Below are positions 1-12,569 of a stretch of 45,025 nucleotides of DNA, piece by piece. Each line of letters begins with the position of its first letter. Position 1 is the first letter of the stretch. Below the pieces are notes generated by a model, which searched no databases, was not told the DNA's origin, and worked only from the letters and a program-made list of their open reading frames with translations. The stretch is from NCBI RefSeq assembly GCF_000485595.1, contig NW_014577150.1, positions 443,924 to 488,948 of the forward strand, written 5' to 3'. The position numbers were made by a program, and so were the translations under genes. This stretch comes from Priapulus caudatus (Eukaryota; Priapulida; Priapulimorpha; Priapulimorphida; Priapulidae).

Positions 1-1300
1 TATATATTATATAATATATATATAGATATATATATGATATGTTCAGGAGTAAATAATCACATACTCCCTATACATTGCACCGCCTATGCACTTCGTAACG
101 AGCGTCCTTCTAGCTTATGCCAGAGGAAGTTCAGTTCTTTCGGCGAGTCACTCTTCATGAAACTCACGACACTTGTTCTCTGTACGGCCAGATGCTTCTG
201 CTTCTGTCGCCGCGCGCACAGTTGCCCAACCCGTCCTCGCACGCTTGTCAATAACGCTCTTCGAAACAGTCGGACTGTCTGTTGCGCGCGATGCCAGCGC
301 CCTCTCGCGCACAGCCCGTCATCGTACACTGTCCTCGAACCACACCAGTGGGTTGCGCAGCTGCGCCTGCGCGTTAGAGGGCTGCCCGCGCGGACGCCCT
401 ATCGTACATGACGTAACGTGATACCGGCAAAGGCAAACTCGCGGAGTCTTCTTCGGTGGCGTACTATTTGAATAGGGCATGTATAACTTGCTGCCGGCTC
501 GCGGATTCGCGGGCGCCCCCTGGCGAGCAGGTGGCGAGAGTAGCGGACGGTCGCGGGCGCCTGTGCTGCGGCGCAGCTCCGACGACAGCCGACGCACCGT
601 TCACGTTACGCAGTCGTCGTCGGTCTTCATCACGTAGTAGGGCCGCCTACTTGCAGTGTGCGTTCGCCAGCGCAGCATGAGTACGCCTGTGCGTGATGTT
701 TGTAGTATCCCTCGCTGGACGTCGACGCGAACCTGACGTCGCCCGTTGACGTCGCCCGCCATCGTGCTGTCAGCGTCGCGTGCGTCGCTTGCCGCGTTCG
801 CGTTCTTGCGAGCCGAGGAACCACGATCGCAGACGGCCGTGCCTGCGTCATGCGGTCTCGGTGCGCGCACGTCGCGCCGGATCGCCAGGCTGCGCTGCAC
901 GTTTTGCGCGAACGGGAGATGACGACGACTGACGACGCTTTGATGTCGTCGGCGACGGACGCTGACAAGTCCGACGCTGTCGACTGATGGCGGACGCGAT
1001 CGTGCGTTCGAACGTGCGTTCACGACCGCGATGCGGCCAGCGTCGCGTCGTCGCTCCCGCTGCGGTTTGCGTCAGCGACACGCTGCGTACGTCTGCGATC
1101 GCAAGTGACTCGAAATGCGAGAGGTCGGACGTCGGCGGACGCGACGTCATCGCCGGCCGACGCTCCCCGCGGTACACGCCTTGCCGCCGAAACTCGAGTT
1201 GTTGCTTACTTCGTCAGCGGAAAGCAGCGCATGCGCATCGGGCGCAGTTGTAGGTAGCAACGTCTGCGAGCGTCATGTGGCGAGTGTGAGCGAAGACTGA
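1..1300. other. CpG-rich region, no recognised gene
   Basis: After about 40 bases of TA repeat and 140 bases of ordinary sequence, the stretch from about 180 to 1300 is GC- and CpG-rich, with many CGTCG, CGACG and GCGC motifs. Reading frames are open for 60-140 codons on both strands at once, which is what high GC gives by chance. None of the translations matches a family I know. It could be a CpG island over a promoter or first exon of a gene outside the window, but no splice-bounded exon or TATA element can be argued for. Confidence 0.4.
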
Positions 1301-1429
1301 TGGCAATTGCGTTCTTCCTTCCCTGTTCACCTTCGTTCCGTCTGCGGCTGTGCAGCAGTGACACAGAGGCGGAGTGTGTGGGGTGGAAGCTATTCATCAC
1401 GGTGTCAGCAGAATCGGCACGAGATATGA

Positions 1430-2690
1430 ATGGAGGGGTTTTAGGCATCTTGCCCCATGCATCATTGGATAGAGGGGCAGGGTTTAGGTACTTGCAGTGT
1501 ACAATTCAGGAGAGCAGTGGAGGGTTAGCACTGTAGTATACAATCAGGAATGATGAGCGGTGGAGGTTTAGGCACTGTTAGTGTACAATCAGGATGAGAG
1601 GGTGATCGTTTTAGTGCATGTACGTGTCTTACATATCATCGGGGAGAGGGAGGTTAGGCACTGTTAGTATACAATCTAGGAGTAGAGGGGAGGGTTTATG
1701 GGGCACTGTATGTGTACAATAGGAGATGAGGGGAGGTTTAGGCTCACTGTATGTGTACAATCAGGAGAGAGCTGGGGAGGTTATAGGCACTTGTGTTGTT
1801 ACAATTCGTGGCGAGAGGGGGATGGTTAGGCACTGTAGGTATACAATCAGGACGAGAGGGAGGCTTAGGCACTGTATGTGTACAATCAGGGAGAGGGGAA
1901 GGGTTAGGCACTGTAGTGTTTACAATTCAGGAGAGAGGGGAGGCGTTTAGGCACTGTAGTGTACAATCAGGGGGAGAAGGGAGGTTAGGCCTACTGTAGG
2001 ATGTACATCCAGGAGATAGGGGTAGGTTAGGCACTGTAGTGTACAAAAATCAAGAGAGAGGTGAGGGTTTAGCGCTACTGTTTCGGTGTACAATCAGGAG
2101 AGAGGGGGGTTAGGCACTTAGTGTACAATCAGAGATTAGGGTTGAGGGTTAGGCTACTGTAGTGTACAAGTCAGGGGAGAGGGAGGGTTAGGCACTGTAG
2201 TGTACAATCATAGCGGGAGGGAGGGTTAGGCACTGCCTAGTGTACCAATCAAGGAGAGATGGGGAGGGTTAGGCACTTGTACGTGCTACAATCAGGAGAG
2301 TGGGTGAGGTTAGGCACTGTAGGTGTACAATTCAGCGAAGAGGGAGGTTTATGGCACTGTAGTGTACAATCAGGGGAGAGGGGAGGGTTAGGCCACTTGT
2401 AGTGTACAATCAGGTGAGAGGGGGAGGGTAGGTCACTGTTAGTTGTACATCAGGGGAGAGGCGGCAGGGTTAGGACATCGTTGTTAAGTGTTACAATCAG
2501 TGAGGAGGAGGGGTGGAGGGTTAGGCACTGTAGTGTACAACTCAGAGATTAGGGGAAGGGTTAGCCACTGTAGTTGATTACAATCAGTCGCGAGAGGGGA
2601 AGGTTAGGCACTGTTCGCTGTACAATCAGGAGATAGGGGGAGGAGGTTAGGTACTGCCGTTATTACTACATCAGGGGAGACGGTTGTCTT
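1430..2690 (+). repeat. minisatellite, about 40-bp unit, about 29 copies
   Basis: A G-rich unit close to GGTTAGGCACTGTAGTGTAC followed by AATCAGGAGAGAGGGGA recurs from about 1430 to 2690. Counting the TACAATC-like box gives about 29 copies at a mean spacing near 41 bases. Copies differ mostly by one- to three-base insertions and deletions rather than by substitutions, so short open frames here are not coding. The unit contains TTAGG but is not a telomere hexamer array. Confidence 0.93.
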
Positions 2691-2699
2691 TAGGTACAT

Positions 2700-3816
2700 G
2701 GGTGCGCAATTCAAAAAGTCGAGATAGTATGGATCGCGTGAGATTAAAGCATGGTTCACGTGAGAATCGAGGCGAGCAGCAGTGTTCACTGCTGCACATA
2801 GGATGGAATAAACCTGCCGTTTGGATAATTATATGTTAAATGAGAAGGGCGGTGTCGTGAGAGAGGCCGCAAAAACGCTGAGAGACTACCTCCTGGGTGG
2901 ATCGCCGCACATCGCCGTCAGGGAAGGATGAGGATGAGAAGTATAGCGTTCGATAGAGAAGGAGATTGGAATAGGATAGAATGATGTGGGTTCGGTCTCT
3001 ATACGCCGCTTACTTATATGGCACCCACGCCTCAGATTCCATCAACGTACTGCAGATGCAGCAATTGAAAGTTGATCCGCCTAAGAAAACTTGCGGATTC
3101 TCTCTCTCCTTCTCTCTCTTCATCTCTTCCTCTCTGCGGTAGAGACGCTGCAGACGATTTTGTCTGTTCCTTGTACGTGAAACGCACACTCGCCGTGGTG
3201 TTGTATGTACTCCGACGGTGCGTACCGCCGAGTTCCGACCTAACTTCTCAACTTTGCTGCGGTGTTCTCTCTACACTGACAACTGATCATCTTAGTTTAC
3301 TATTGTACTGTTCCTTTTTCAAAATACTGCATCACTGTTTTACCTTGGTACCCCTGATCCGTGTTTCACGGTGCTGCTGCTCTGGCTCGAATGTATTGCA
3401 GCGTTGTTTCACCAACCTACGGCGTTTCCCCCATGCTGCGGCACGTATAGTATGAAAACACTATCCAAGTTTCATCAACCTACGCATCCGGACTCGCACT
3501 GAAGCGTTTTCACCGCGACTCCGCGCTGTGTTGTGTGTTCTGGTGTGGTCTATTAGCCGCTAAGAACAAAACCGCGCACATGCACTGTTAGTGATCGCAT
3601 GAGTTCTTAACGAAATGGATTCGGGACAGATATCCCCTTATATCACATCAGCATTAGTCGCATCTGCGCAGTTACATTCCACCACGCGTACTCTAAATAC
3701 ATTTATGCAGAGGACTACTATACCCGTGTTTTATTGGTCGTGATTGGATGAGCCCGAGGTGTCCAGGCAGACGTAATATAGCCGTTGCCGCGTCGTTAAA
3801 ACGGCCACCGGATCCC
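2700..3816. other. no gene recognised
   Basis: A plus-strand frame is open for 127 codons at 3072-3455. It is serine-, leucine- and cysteine-rich, starts in a CT-rich tract and resembles no known family. I see no splice-supported exon or RNA gene in this stretch. Confidence 0.5.
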
Positions 3817-3987
<171 letters not shown>

Positions 3988-4036
3988 TGTCCACAGATGC
4001 ATCTTATGGAGCGATATGGAACCCTATTGATTCTGA

Positions 4037-4064
4037 GTGACCTTGAACCAAGGTCACAGGGTCA
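4037..4064. promoter_or_regulatory. AGGTCA-type palindrome plus extra half-site
   Basis: GTGACCTT and AAGGTCAC form a perfect 8-bp inverted pair around a 5-base spacer at 4037-4057, followed at once by AGGGTCA. These are nuclear-receptor half-sites in everted arrangement. A single cluster far from any identified promoter may equally be part of a dispersed repeat, so a regulatory role is only a guess. Confidence 0.25.
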
Positions 4065-5040
4065 TTAAGTATAATTCGAACACTGATCTCTATAGAGCTA
4101 CACTTCGTCCGCAGGATATCATATCATATTTATTTCATTGCGCTGTGGAATAGCATCCGCACAATGTGTGAACTGGGGGATGATTAATTACGTCTCACGC
4201 CACCACGCCTTGACAAGTATTTATTTTGAGTGATGTTTTGCCAAGGTCAACGTCATCCATTAGAAATATCACAGGTGTAGTGATCGCGTGTGCGGAGGTT
4301 TCGCACTTCCCGAGTGCCTTCTCGTTGTTATTCACTCCGGGTCGTCAAAGGGTCCCGCTGCGTTAATAAATTGAAACCTTCTAATACGGTACGTATAGGG
4401 GATATGACTGTACGTGGATTAAGTGACTATACACATACAATCATTCTATCTGCGCAGTGTTCTGTAAAGCCCTATAGAAGATGCTGTTAGAGCGACAATC
4501 TTCGAAGTGCAATCGCGCAATCATAGATATCAACAAAGATGCAGCAGTAATAAAAACCTCTGCTGGAGCGTTTTGTCAACATCATGTGTACAACATGCCT
4601 TTTTTCTATAAAGAGTGTAAATTGCACGCCATAGCTAAGATGAGTGACCAACCGCATCCCACTCATATACTGACGATCGATTGACTTTGGCTGGGTTCGT
4701 TTAGTTGGCTCGGTGGTCAGCAATTTGTAGTTAAAATGATTCCGTTTTTGTGTGTGAAACGACCGTGCTTTTACAGTCTCTTATTATTATCGTTAATAAT
4801 TTCTAATATCGTATGCCCGCCGTTAAATAAATGTGAGATGAATATGACATGATCAGACTCAAAATGAAGCACGTGATAAAAGACGTGTCCGCTTCTTTAA
4901 CGTAAAATGTGCCTGATACTTGTTGTGACCAGATGCGTCATACTCCAGTGCCCAGACTGGCTATCGTTAAAACAACAGCCTCGTTAATTCGGATGCTTCT
5001 AAGCAACACATTACGTGGAATATGAGGCGGTGGTTTTACA
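4065..5040. other. no gene recognised
   Basis: AT-rich sequence. The frames at 4290-4723 are short, overlap on both strands and match nothing I know. No RNA gene or repeat stands out. Confidence 0.5.
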
Positions 5041-5715
5041 AGAGACAAGGCTAAAACACAGCACCGCGAGCGAGCGAAATCACGGCGGCGGCGACGAGCG
5101 AGCAGAATTGGCGCGATTGTCTTTTTCGTAGCCGGCGCCGTCACGTTTTTCGCATTTGTCGCCGTCACGTTTTTCGTCGTTGTCGTCGTTTTTGTCGCCG
5201 TTGTCGACGTCATCGTCGTCGTAGACTTTACCGACTTTATGATAACGACGTCGACTAAAAATGACGACGACGTCGACGACGAAAAACGTGACGTCGCCGG
5301 CTATGAAAAACGGGACGGCGCCGGCTGCGAAAAACGTGACGTCGCTGGTTGCGAAAAACGTGATCGCGCCGATTCTGCTCGCTCGCCGCCGCCGCGGTGT
5401 TTTCGCTCGCTCCCGGTGCGAAAAACGTGACGTCGCCGGTTGCGAAACAGGCGACAGCGCCGGCTGCGAACAACGTGACGTCGCTGGTTGCGAAAAACGT
5501 GACCGCGCCGATTCTGCTCGCTCGCCGCCGCCGTGTTTTCGCTCGCTCGCGGTGCTGTGTTTTAGCCTTGTCAGGGCGAGTAATGATGACGACGTCGACT
5601 AAAAATGACGACGACGACAACGAAAAACGTGACGTCGCCGGCTGCGAAAGAACGTGACGTCGCCGGCTACGAAAAACGTGACGGCGCCGGCTGCGAAAAA
5701 CGTGACCGCGCCGGC
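5041..5715. repeat. CpG-rich satellite with 24-bp units and an inverted arm
   Basis: The core unit is 24 bp, GAAAAACGTGACGTCGCCGG plus CTGC, repeated with changes between about 5280 and 5715. A larger module ending in a GATTCTGCTCGCTCGCCGCC-like segment occurs at about 5354-5420 and again at about 5490-5575. The same module lies in reverse orientation at about 5042-5130, so the two ends could pair. A 45-base segment at 5238-5285 recurs at 5577-5620. Because 24 is a multiple of three, several frames stay open and give an 8-residue repeat such as EKRDVAGC. I see this as a by-product of the satellite, not as a gene. Confidence 0.85.
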
Positions 5716-5966
5716 ACTATAGGCGGCTTCCGTACCTCTGCTACTGGCACGTCCGTTTTTTCCGGCACGTTACGATCAAGGTAGTTTGGTATACTCGTAC
5801 CTGACGCTGGGGGAGGCAGGTAACTGTATAGGATTGTATGTGTTTGTGTACGTTTGTCGACCTGATAGGGACTACTTCTGCCAGGGTTAACTGCATGACT
5901 ACCATTGTCGATTCGGCAGAGAAAGAGGGAGAGACGCTACGTCTGTCAGTATCTGTTGTATATGAT

Positions 5967-6011
5967 ATCAGGAGGTTAATAATGACAAATTCGTCATTAT
6001 TATCCCCTGGT
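5967..6011. repeat. 45-base palindromic hairpin, relative of the one at 30.08 kb
   Basis: The sequence reads ATCAGGAGGTTAATAATGAC then AAATTCG then TCATTATTATCCCCTGGT, an imperfect palindrome. It matches the perfect 44-base hairpin at 30081-30124 in nearly every position, differing by one inserted A and a few substitutions. The flanks of the two copies do not align, so the hairpin itself is the unit that has been copied. Confidence 0.75.
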
Positions 6012-6162
6012 AATGTCTACATTTTCATTGTATGGCCTCTACCATACCGCTGCAATGACATTGCCGTGCTGTAGTGTTCAAGTCGTTTTACTCGGTCATA
6101 TGGGACTTTACGCGGCTCTCCTGGCAAACCAGCGATCGCTCAGCAACGGCTCTTTACCTTTC

Positions 6163-6237
6163 AGGGGTCCGTTGTCAGAAACAACGTAATGTTGATGCTA
6201 ATTTTAAGACTAATTTTGTTTCTGACAACGGGCCCTT
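6163..6237. repeat. foldback, 21-bp arms, 33-base spacer
   Basis: AGGGGTCCGTTGTCAGAAAC and the A that follows (6163-6183) pair with 6217-6237 at 19 of 21 positions. No target duplication is obvious. It lies about 150 bases from the hairpin at 5967 but is not the same sequence. Confidence 0.75.
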
Positions 6238-6239
6238 GG

Positions 6240-8050
6240 ATCCCGGACATTACCGTCGCCGATGTGCAGCCTGTCAGCGAGGTACACGCGTAATCAATCA
6301 CAGCCGAACGATTGATTAACCATTATGTGACTACGCCATGAAGACGACCACGAGAGGCAGAAACGCTACACTTACAACCTCACTATAGTCAAACACTTTG
6401 GAAGATTATAATTGGATTTATTGGAGGTTATAATAAGAGAATGTATGCACGTGTAATTAGCTAATGGTAGTAATAATTCATATTCAAATTTAAACATCTA
6501 ATTCTCCACACAAGCGCATTTGTCAAACGCTATACGGTCACGTTGTGACATATGTTCAGACATCGAGTAGTGAAAAATCATTTTCAATTGGCGACCATGC
6601 CAAGCTAAAAACTCCCATAAATCAGACAGAGTTACTTTCCGAAATTTCAATGCCACCCGCTGACAGTACATTATAAGGTACAATATATATTTCGTTAACT
6701 CGGCTTATCATTATTGTTTTTTTTTATTTAAAAGCGATTTTCGCGAAACACGTACGACACGCAAAGCAGATAATAGCAAAGTGTTATTACGCAAATAAGT
6801 AGGCTTCGCGTATGCATTTTTCGGCCACCACACGAATGCACACGTGAAGAGCCAACCAAACCTCTCTAGCACATAGAGCAAAATGTATTGTTTCCGATAA
6901 TAACTTGAAATCTCATACAGCCTCTCTCGTTGCATTAAGCTACAATATTGCGTTTGTATAGGTATTTCGCTAAGAATTTAATTATTGGGCCCCACCCCGT
7001 GCTGATGGTCTGATTTGTGAGTATAATACCATTAGCGCAAAAACTTATTACTACGGGGAGACACCAGTGAATAATTACACAGTTCACTACAAGTTTAGAT
7101 TTCGTGAGCATATATACCAGCACATGCGTATAGGAGTCGACAAATAATTATCGATTATATGAAGTGCTTGTCTTTGTGAATTACACTCGTATCACAAGTA
7201 TTTCTGCTCTGAAATATCGTAGACATTGTAGTTTGTGATAGAGATAGAGATAATACGAGCGAGTAAGTGTGAGAATGAGTGAGTATAGGTACCGATGGCG
7301 AGAGATGGCTACAATGGTCGGTGACATAAAATGGGCAGCACAGCCCAGTGGGGTGTTACAATATCGCTGGCGATGCTCTCGCTATTATCACTTGTTGTTA
7401 CAAGCTTTTCAGCGGTCATCCGCGGTATATCGCGTCTACTGATATAGAGCATATCGCGCACTAGCCGTAATAGTTGCTAAGTGGCTTTTTTATACTTCTG
7501 TTTGTCGATTATTAGCGCTTAGCTTTGCAAAGGCTGGAAATGGAGAGAACATGCAAGACGGCAACTGTGCGATAAAAGGTTCACGCACATTTTCGCGTCT
7601 GAACCTGATCTCAGTACCTCGCCGTGTATAGTGAGGCAGGCGGCTAAGCCATTATTTGAAACGGACACCTTTCTTTGATGTTCTTCTATACGGAAACGTA
7701 TCATGCTATATGCGGCAGTCTTGTTATGATACCATGTAAAATGTCTGCTGCATTGAGCAAGTGAAACAATTTCCGTCACTTTGCACGTTAGGTGTAACTC
7801 TATTGCAATCGGTCTCAGTCAAATAAAAGCCTTGCGTATATTACAAACAGTAATCCTAGTATGAAACCTAGCACATTTTATTTGCGACATCTAGAGCAAA
7901 ACAACTGTCTGTGCGTTCTTGATGATATAACGCAGTAAGGACGCAACTCAGTTAGCGACCGCAAGGCGCATTATAGCCGTTTGTCGGAATTAGCTTTCGT
8001 AAGCAAGCGATGTCGATGCTGTAAGCTATCGGTCTGCTGCCCAAACATAC
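6240..8050. other. no gene recognised
   Basis: AT-rich. Frames of 60-86 codons on the minus strand (6498-6683, 6711-6935, 6935-7123, 7519-7779) show no known motif and no convincing splice context. The missing cyclase exons were looked for here and not found. Confidence 0.5.
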
Positions 8051-8054
8051 AATC

Positions 8055-8330
8055 ATGTCACTTACACAGCCGTGCAAGTGCGCACATTCACAAGTGCACG
8101 CGCTCACGTGTGCACAGATAGATATAGGTGCATGCACCCAACTGTCACACGCACATTCTCAGGTACACGCACTCACACGGGCATACATACGTGCACGCAT
8201 TTGCACGCGCATACCCACGTGCACGCAGCAGTCGCATGCGCGTATGCACGAGCGCACACTCACATGTTCACGCACACCGACACAATTAAAGGAACTCTCA
8301 CTCTCTCTCTCACACACACGCACGCGCACG

Positions 8331-8392
<62 letters not shown>

Positions 8393-8690
8393 TACACATC
8401 CACCGCACACACGCTCACGCACACGCGCACGCATATACACACCCATCGCACACACGCTCACGCACCCGCACACGCACGCACAAACATACGCTCGCGGCGC
8501 TAATGCACCTATGCGCACATTCACTTACTCGTGCACGCATGAGAAATTCTACACATCTTCACACGAGCACGGGGTTTGCGTGAGCAGGACTCGCTTGCTT
8601 GTAGGTGTGTAATCTAGCAGGTGCTCGCATTTACAAATGTGGGCACCCACGTCTGCGCACGCGCTGGCGTGTGCACGCGCCAGGGGAATT
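8055..8690. repeat. CA/CG-rich microsatellite tract
   Basis: A long region of CACA, CACG and GCAC motifs with a pure (CA)n core at about 8339-8387, preceded by CTCTCTCT at 8297-8312. The 185- and 143-codon plus-strand frames consist of His/Thr/Arg/Ala repeats that follow from the dinucleotide pattern and are not genes. Confidence 0.95.
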
Positions 8691-8699
8691 AGGCATCCT

Positions 8700-11220
8700 T
8701 TTATCACATCTCGTTCGGAATTCAACTAAACATATCACATAGAATTAATCTGCCTTTCCGCCTTGCCATCGAATATGCTCACTTCAGCTTGGGTTTCGTC
8801 TCTTGCCACACTAAATCTTTAACGTAATTTAATAAAACATTACCTCTCCTGGACGTTATAGAAATGTGTTATGGGAAGCGCGATAATTGAACCAACCACT
8901 CCGCCGCCGAATGGCCAAATAAGATCCTTAACTAAATAGCGTGAATCGAGAACTAGACATATGGTAATTTTATTCATGGTCTAAAGAAAGCTTTGAGAAT
9001 AATACATATCTATTTATTTATAGTCTGTGTATCAAATAGCATGTTAAATTTATAATTTTTCTTCTTTTTATCTTAATCGAATTATTAGTCGCAGATGGAT
9101 TTATTTTTACTCTAAGAACTTCACATGTTACATCAAACAGCGAACCAAACACGAGTTTTACGTTCGAGCGTTTTTTGTGTGAAACGGATCAAGCAGAATG
9201 GCCGAGTAGTTGTATCTATTGTGATTGACTGGAGTTGGTACTAAGCTACTTTTTCGTCCTGACTGGAAATACGATGTGGAAAGTCAACAAATGCACAGGA
9301 TTACACTGAATCCCTATACCTAACAAACGTCATAATCAATAATCATCAAACACAAGATAGCAAATTGCGAGCGGTTTACTTTGTCACTCATCGTAGTATA
9401 TGCATATATTAGTACATGCTAAGGAAAATCTTATAGCTAAAAATTTCTGGCTTAATCTTTTAAAAGTATTTGAGTAATGGGGTGATCATACATTCGTTAA
9501 TGCTCTTAGGAAGCAACTTGGCGCGTATGGCGTATTATGTATCATCGTTTGAGATTTAAACCTGAGGAAAAACACACACGAATTCGAGTTTAATTGCAAT
9601 GTACGCGGTGTTTAAAGACAGTCTTAAAAGCTCTTACATTCAAATTACGTAGACATGCCAGATAAATTGCCAATACTCAGTTGAATTTGTTCTAGGGGCG
9701 ACTATTAACCAATGAATGCATACACGGGGAAGACAAACTACGTCTATGTCCAGCTCGAAGACCGATTTTATTTGAAGGGTTTTAATCGGAAGTTTTGCTG
9801 CTTATAATCGTATATTGCGTCCGATGAAGATGGTCGGGAAATTGAACGGAACAAATTTAAGAACGTCGTTCCTGCATATATTATCTCTATTTATTGTGTG
9901 CACAATAACTCCTATAGAACTGGTGTATTGTGGTGTAAATTGTAATACGTCGTCATGTATATTGCAACGTCGCAGCGTTTGAACCCCACAGTTAGTAGCT
10001 TTCACGCTGTTATGCGGGTGCACGAATGACGTAATATGTTTAAAGCTCTGACAATGGGTGTACGGACAACACAATAACAGAACAAGATAGGTATCGTTGA
10101 ATCGTAATGAGATAACCGTGGCCGGACAACATATCCATAGCGGAATAACATGACCGGTGTTGGATCCATGATGTTCGATATCGATGTTCCGTATCGACGG
10201 AAGCGTGTTTACAGAACGCGGCTAACAGATCGCGTGAGATTGACGAAAACTTTTAACGAAAACATCTGCGATTGCACGTGTGGGAAGTTGTCGCTGTGTC
10301 TCTGGCCGGAAGAAAAGCAAGTCATCAGCAACAAACATCTGCTGCTGGATATTTGCACCGCAGACAGCGCTGTGTCCAGTATGGGCAGAGTAGAGCGCGG
10401 TGATTGGACAGGCCATAAGCGATTGTTTTGACCTGGTTTAGTCGAATCATCGGGATAGTGCCCGTGGTTCGTTCTCGTAAGTAATTGCCTAGATTCTCGC
10501 GTTTCGTAAACGGATCAGATGACGGCGCTCAGGAACGCGGGGTTAAGCATAAATACGAGAGATATTGCGGTAAGTGATTCATATGAGGTACGAAGCACTG
10601 TTCTTATCCGTTGAGTGCAAGCTTTTAGATTTGTACGAACTACTGAGTGTTAAAATGAAAAAAACGAACTACTAAAAAATGATGGTCAAAAATGACGGCT
10701 TCTTGAATTTTCGTGTTTTAACTTTGATAATCATGAAGGGCGTGATCTATAGTTGTGGAGAAAAAGACTCTGCTTAGGTATTCTATATTCGGATAACTTA
10801 TTCTGTCCTATTCATTCCAACTCGCAGGATAAAGATATTTCAATTTATAGTTATTGCAGAAAGTAGTCGACGTAGACGTACATAAGCAAGCAGAGGCTCT
10901 TTACTACATTGAAATATAAACACGTCTTGGTCTAAGACTAGGAAAGTTTGCCAAGCGAGTCGCCTCTTTTGAAATCAAAATAAGATAGAGCAAGTCACTA
11001 CATGTCACAGTGTGTCTAGAGTCACGGGCATATATTTAGCGCACATCGTCGGGCATATGTTTTCTTATACGCAGTGCAGAAAAGTACATTAAAATCTCTC
11101 ACGTAAGTTAAATATTTCTAGTGAAGTTATTAAAATTACAACACTTACGTTTGTAGATCTTGCTGAAACGCTGAACAACTGACTATTGTACATACATTTT
11201 AGTCTCGCCGATTGAAACCG
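8700..11220. other. no gene recognised
   Basis: AT-rich sequence. The longest frames are 90 codons on minus (9802-10074) and 93 codons on plus (10150-10431). The plus frame begins MTGVGSMMFDIDVPYRRKRV and has CxC pairs near its middle, but I recognise no domain and no homologue. Confidence 0.5.
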
Positions 11221-11221
11221 T

Positions 11222-11306
11222 GAGGGAGAGAGAACGAGTTATGGGGACCAGAAAAAAGAGGGAATGAGGAGGGTGAGAGACAGAGAGACAGAGAGGGAAG
11301 TAAGAG

Positions 11307-11357
<51 letters not shown>

Positions 11358-11400
11358 GTGTGAGAGAGCGAGAGAGCTTGTATGCTTGAGAGGAAGATCG
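11222..11400. repeat. (GA)n microsatellite in a purine tract
   Basis: An almost all-purine plus strand from about 11222 to 11400, with a near-pure (GA)n core from about 11303 to 11355. Open frames on the minus strand are Ser/Leu repeats. Confidence 0.97.
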
Positions 11401-11459
11401 CGGGTGTCGGTGAAGACAATCGAGGAAGTGAGGGTAAGATTTATTATATATACCCACAG

Positions 11460-12477
11460 AATAATCGGAAGCGTTCGTTTGATGTATTGAGACGCACTAG
11501 GTTGACATTATAGAATTACTGTCGCGGGCACAGTGTACCGGGCGCCATAAAAATAACCAGATATCGCTGCATTACGTATTCCTCATTGAAATTGAAATTG
11601 AAATGTCGTAGAATTTTGTTGTGACGTTTTAGCTCGCGGCGTCGCGATCATTTTTCAAACGTGAAGCATCGTTGGTCCGGTAGGGCAGGCACTCCGTCTT
11701 ACTTGAACTCATTATGTTTCAGAGTCAATAGTAGGGCCTATTTCTCGATGTTCACCCACCCATGGTTATGCAACTATATGAATAGAAGCCAAACCGCTTC
11801 ACATTCTGCTAGCAAGGTAATAATTTAGTCAGTATTCTGTACATACTGATAATATTTGTCACATTTCTAATAATTACATTGGCGATTTACCATCGAGCCG
11901 CTGGTTATATGATCATGTAAGCTACGGACAAGTAATATAACCGGGAAATAGTGCATAGTAGCCAACAAACATGTTTACGCTATCTCGTCTGCACGTTCTC
12001 TCAACACGTTGCATGTGCTACAATAGAGACCCGTTGAGACAATATTAGGGTTCTATCATGGAGTATATTTATTGTTCAGCTATTTGTCCTACATCGAAAC
12101 CTTATAGAATTCCAGTCACACATTTTGTGTCTGCATAGACTTGTACGCGTGTGTATATGCAGTAGATATATGCATAGTCTATGTGCCATTGAGCTGTATA
12201 TGATATATATAATGTATTATGTTCTTATATACAGCTCAGTGCTATGTGCTTATCCACGTTTTCTACAACAGATTCTATGAACTACCCGATTTTGGCAGAT
12301 ATCTATGTATTATGCCAAGAGGTGGCGCTGCGTCTCTTATACTCTCAAATACACGTGTGATGCGATATAATATTCACAATAAATACCATGTTGCACAAGG
12401 AATTGTTATACCCATTAAAGATTGTAAAATTTGATCGTATATCATCCTAGTCCGGGCTAGGTACGCTGCGAAATCGC
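11460..12477. other. no gene; one small stem-loop
   Basis: No gene is visible. TGAGCTGTATAT at 12190-12201 pairs perfectly with ATATACAGCTCA at 12227-12238, leaving a 25-base AT-rich loop. Confidence 0.6.
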
Positions 12478-12567
12478 ATGGTACAGACCATAGAAATAGA
12501 TAGATAACCAGGTTATCTATCTATTTCTAGGTTAGATAGGTTATCTATCTATTTCTATGGTACAGAC
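12478..12567. repeat. foldback insertion flanked by an 11-bp direct repeat
   Basis: CCATAGAAATAGATAGATAA plus CC (12488-12509) is the exact reverse complement of 12539-12560. A third, nearly identical arm in the right-hand orientation sits at 12511-12530. The whole is bracketed by ATGGTACAGAC at 12478-12488 and 12557-12567, which resembles a target-site duplication of a tiny foldback. Slippage in a GATA repeat is the alternative. Confidence 0.7.
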
Positions 12568-12569
12568 AC

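Noticed and set aside
10150-10431. 93-codon plus-strand frame as a small gene
   Set aside because: No recognised domain, no splice or promoter context, and its length is within chance for this composition.
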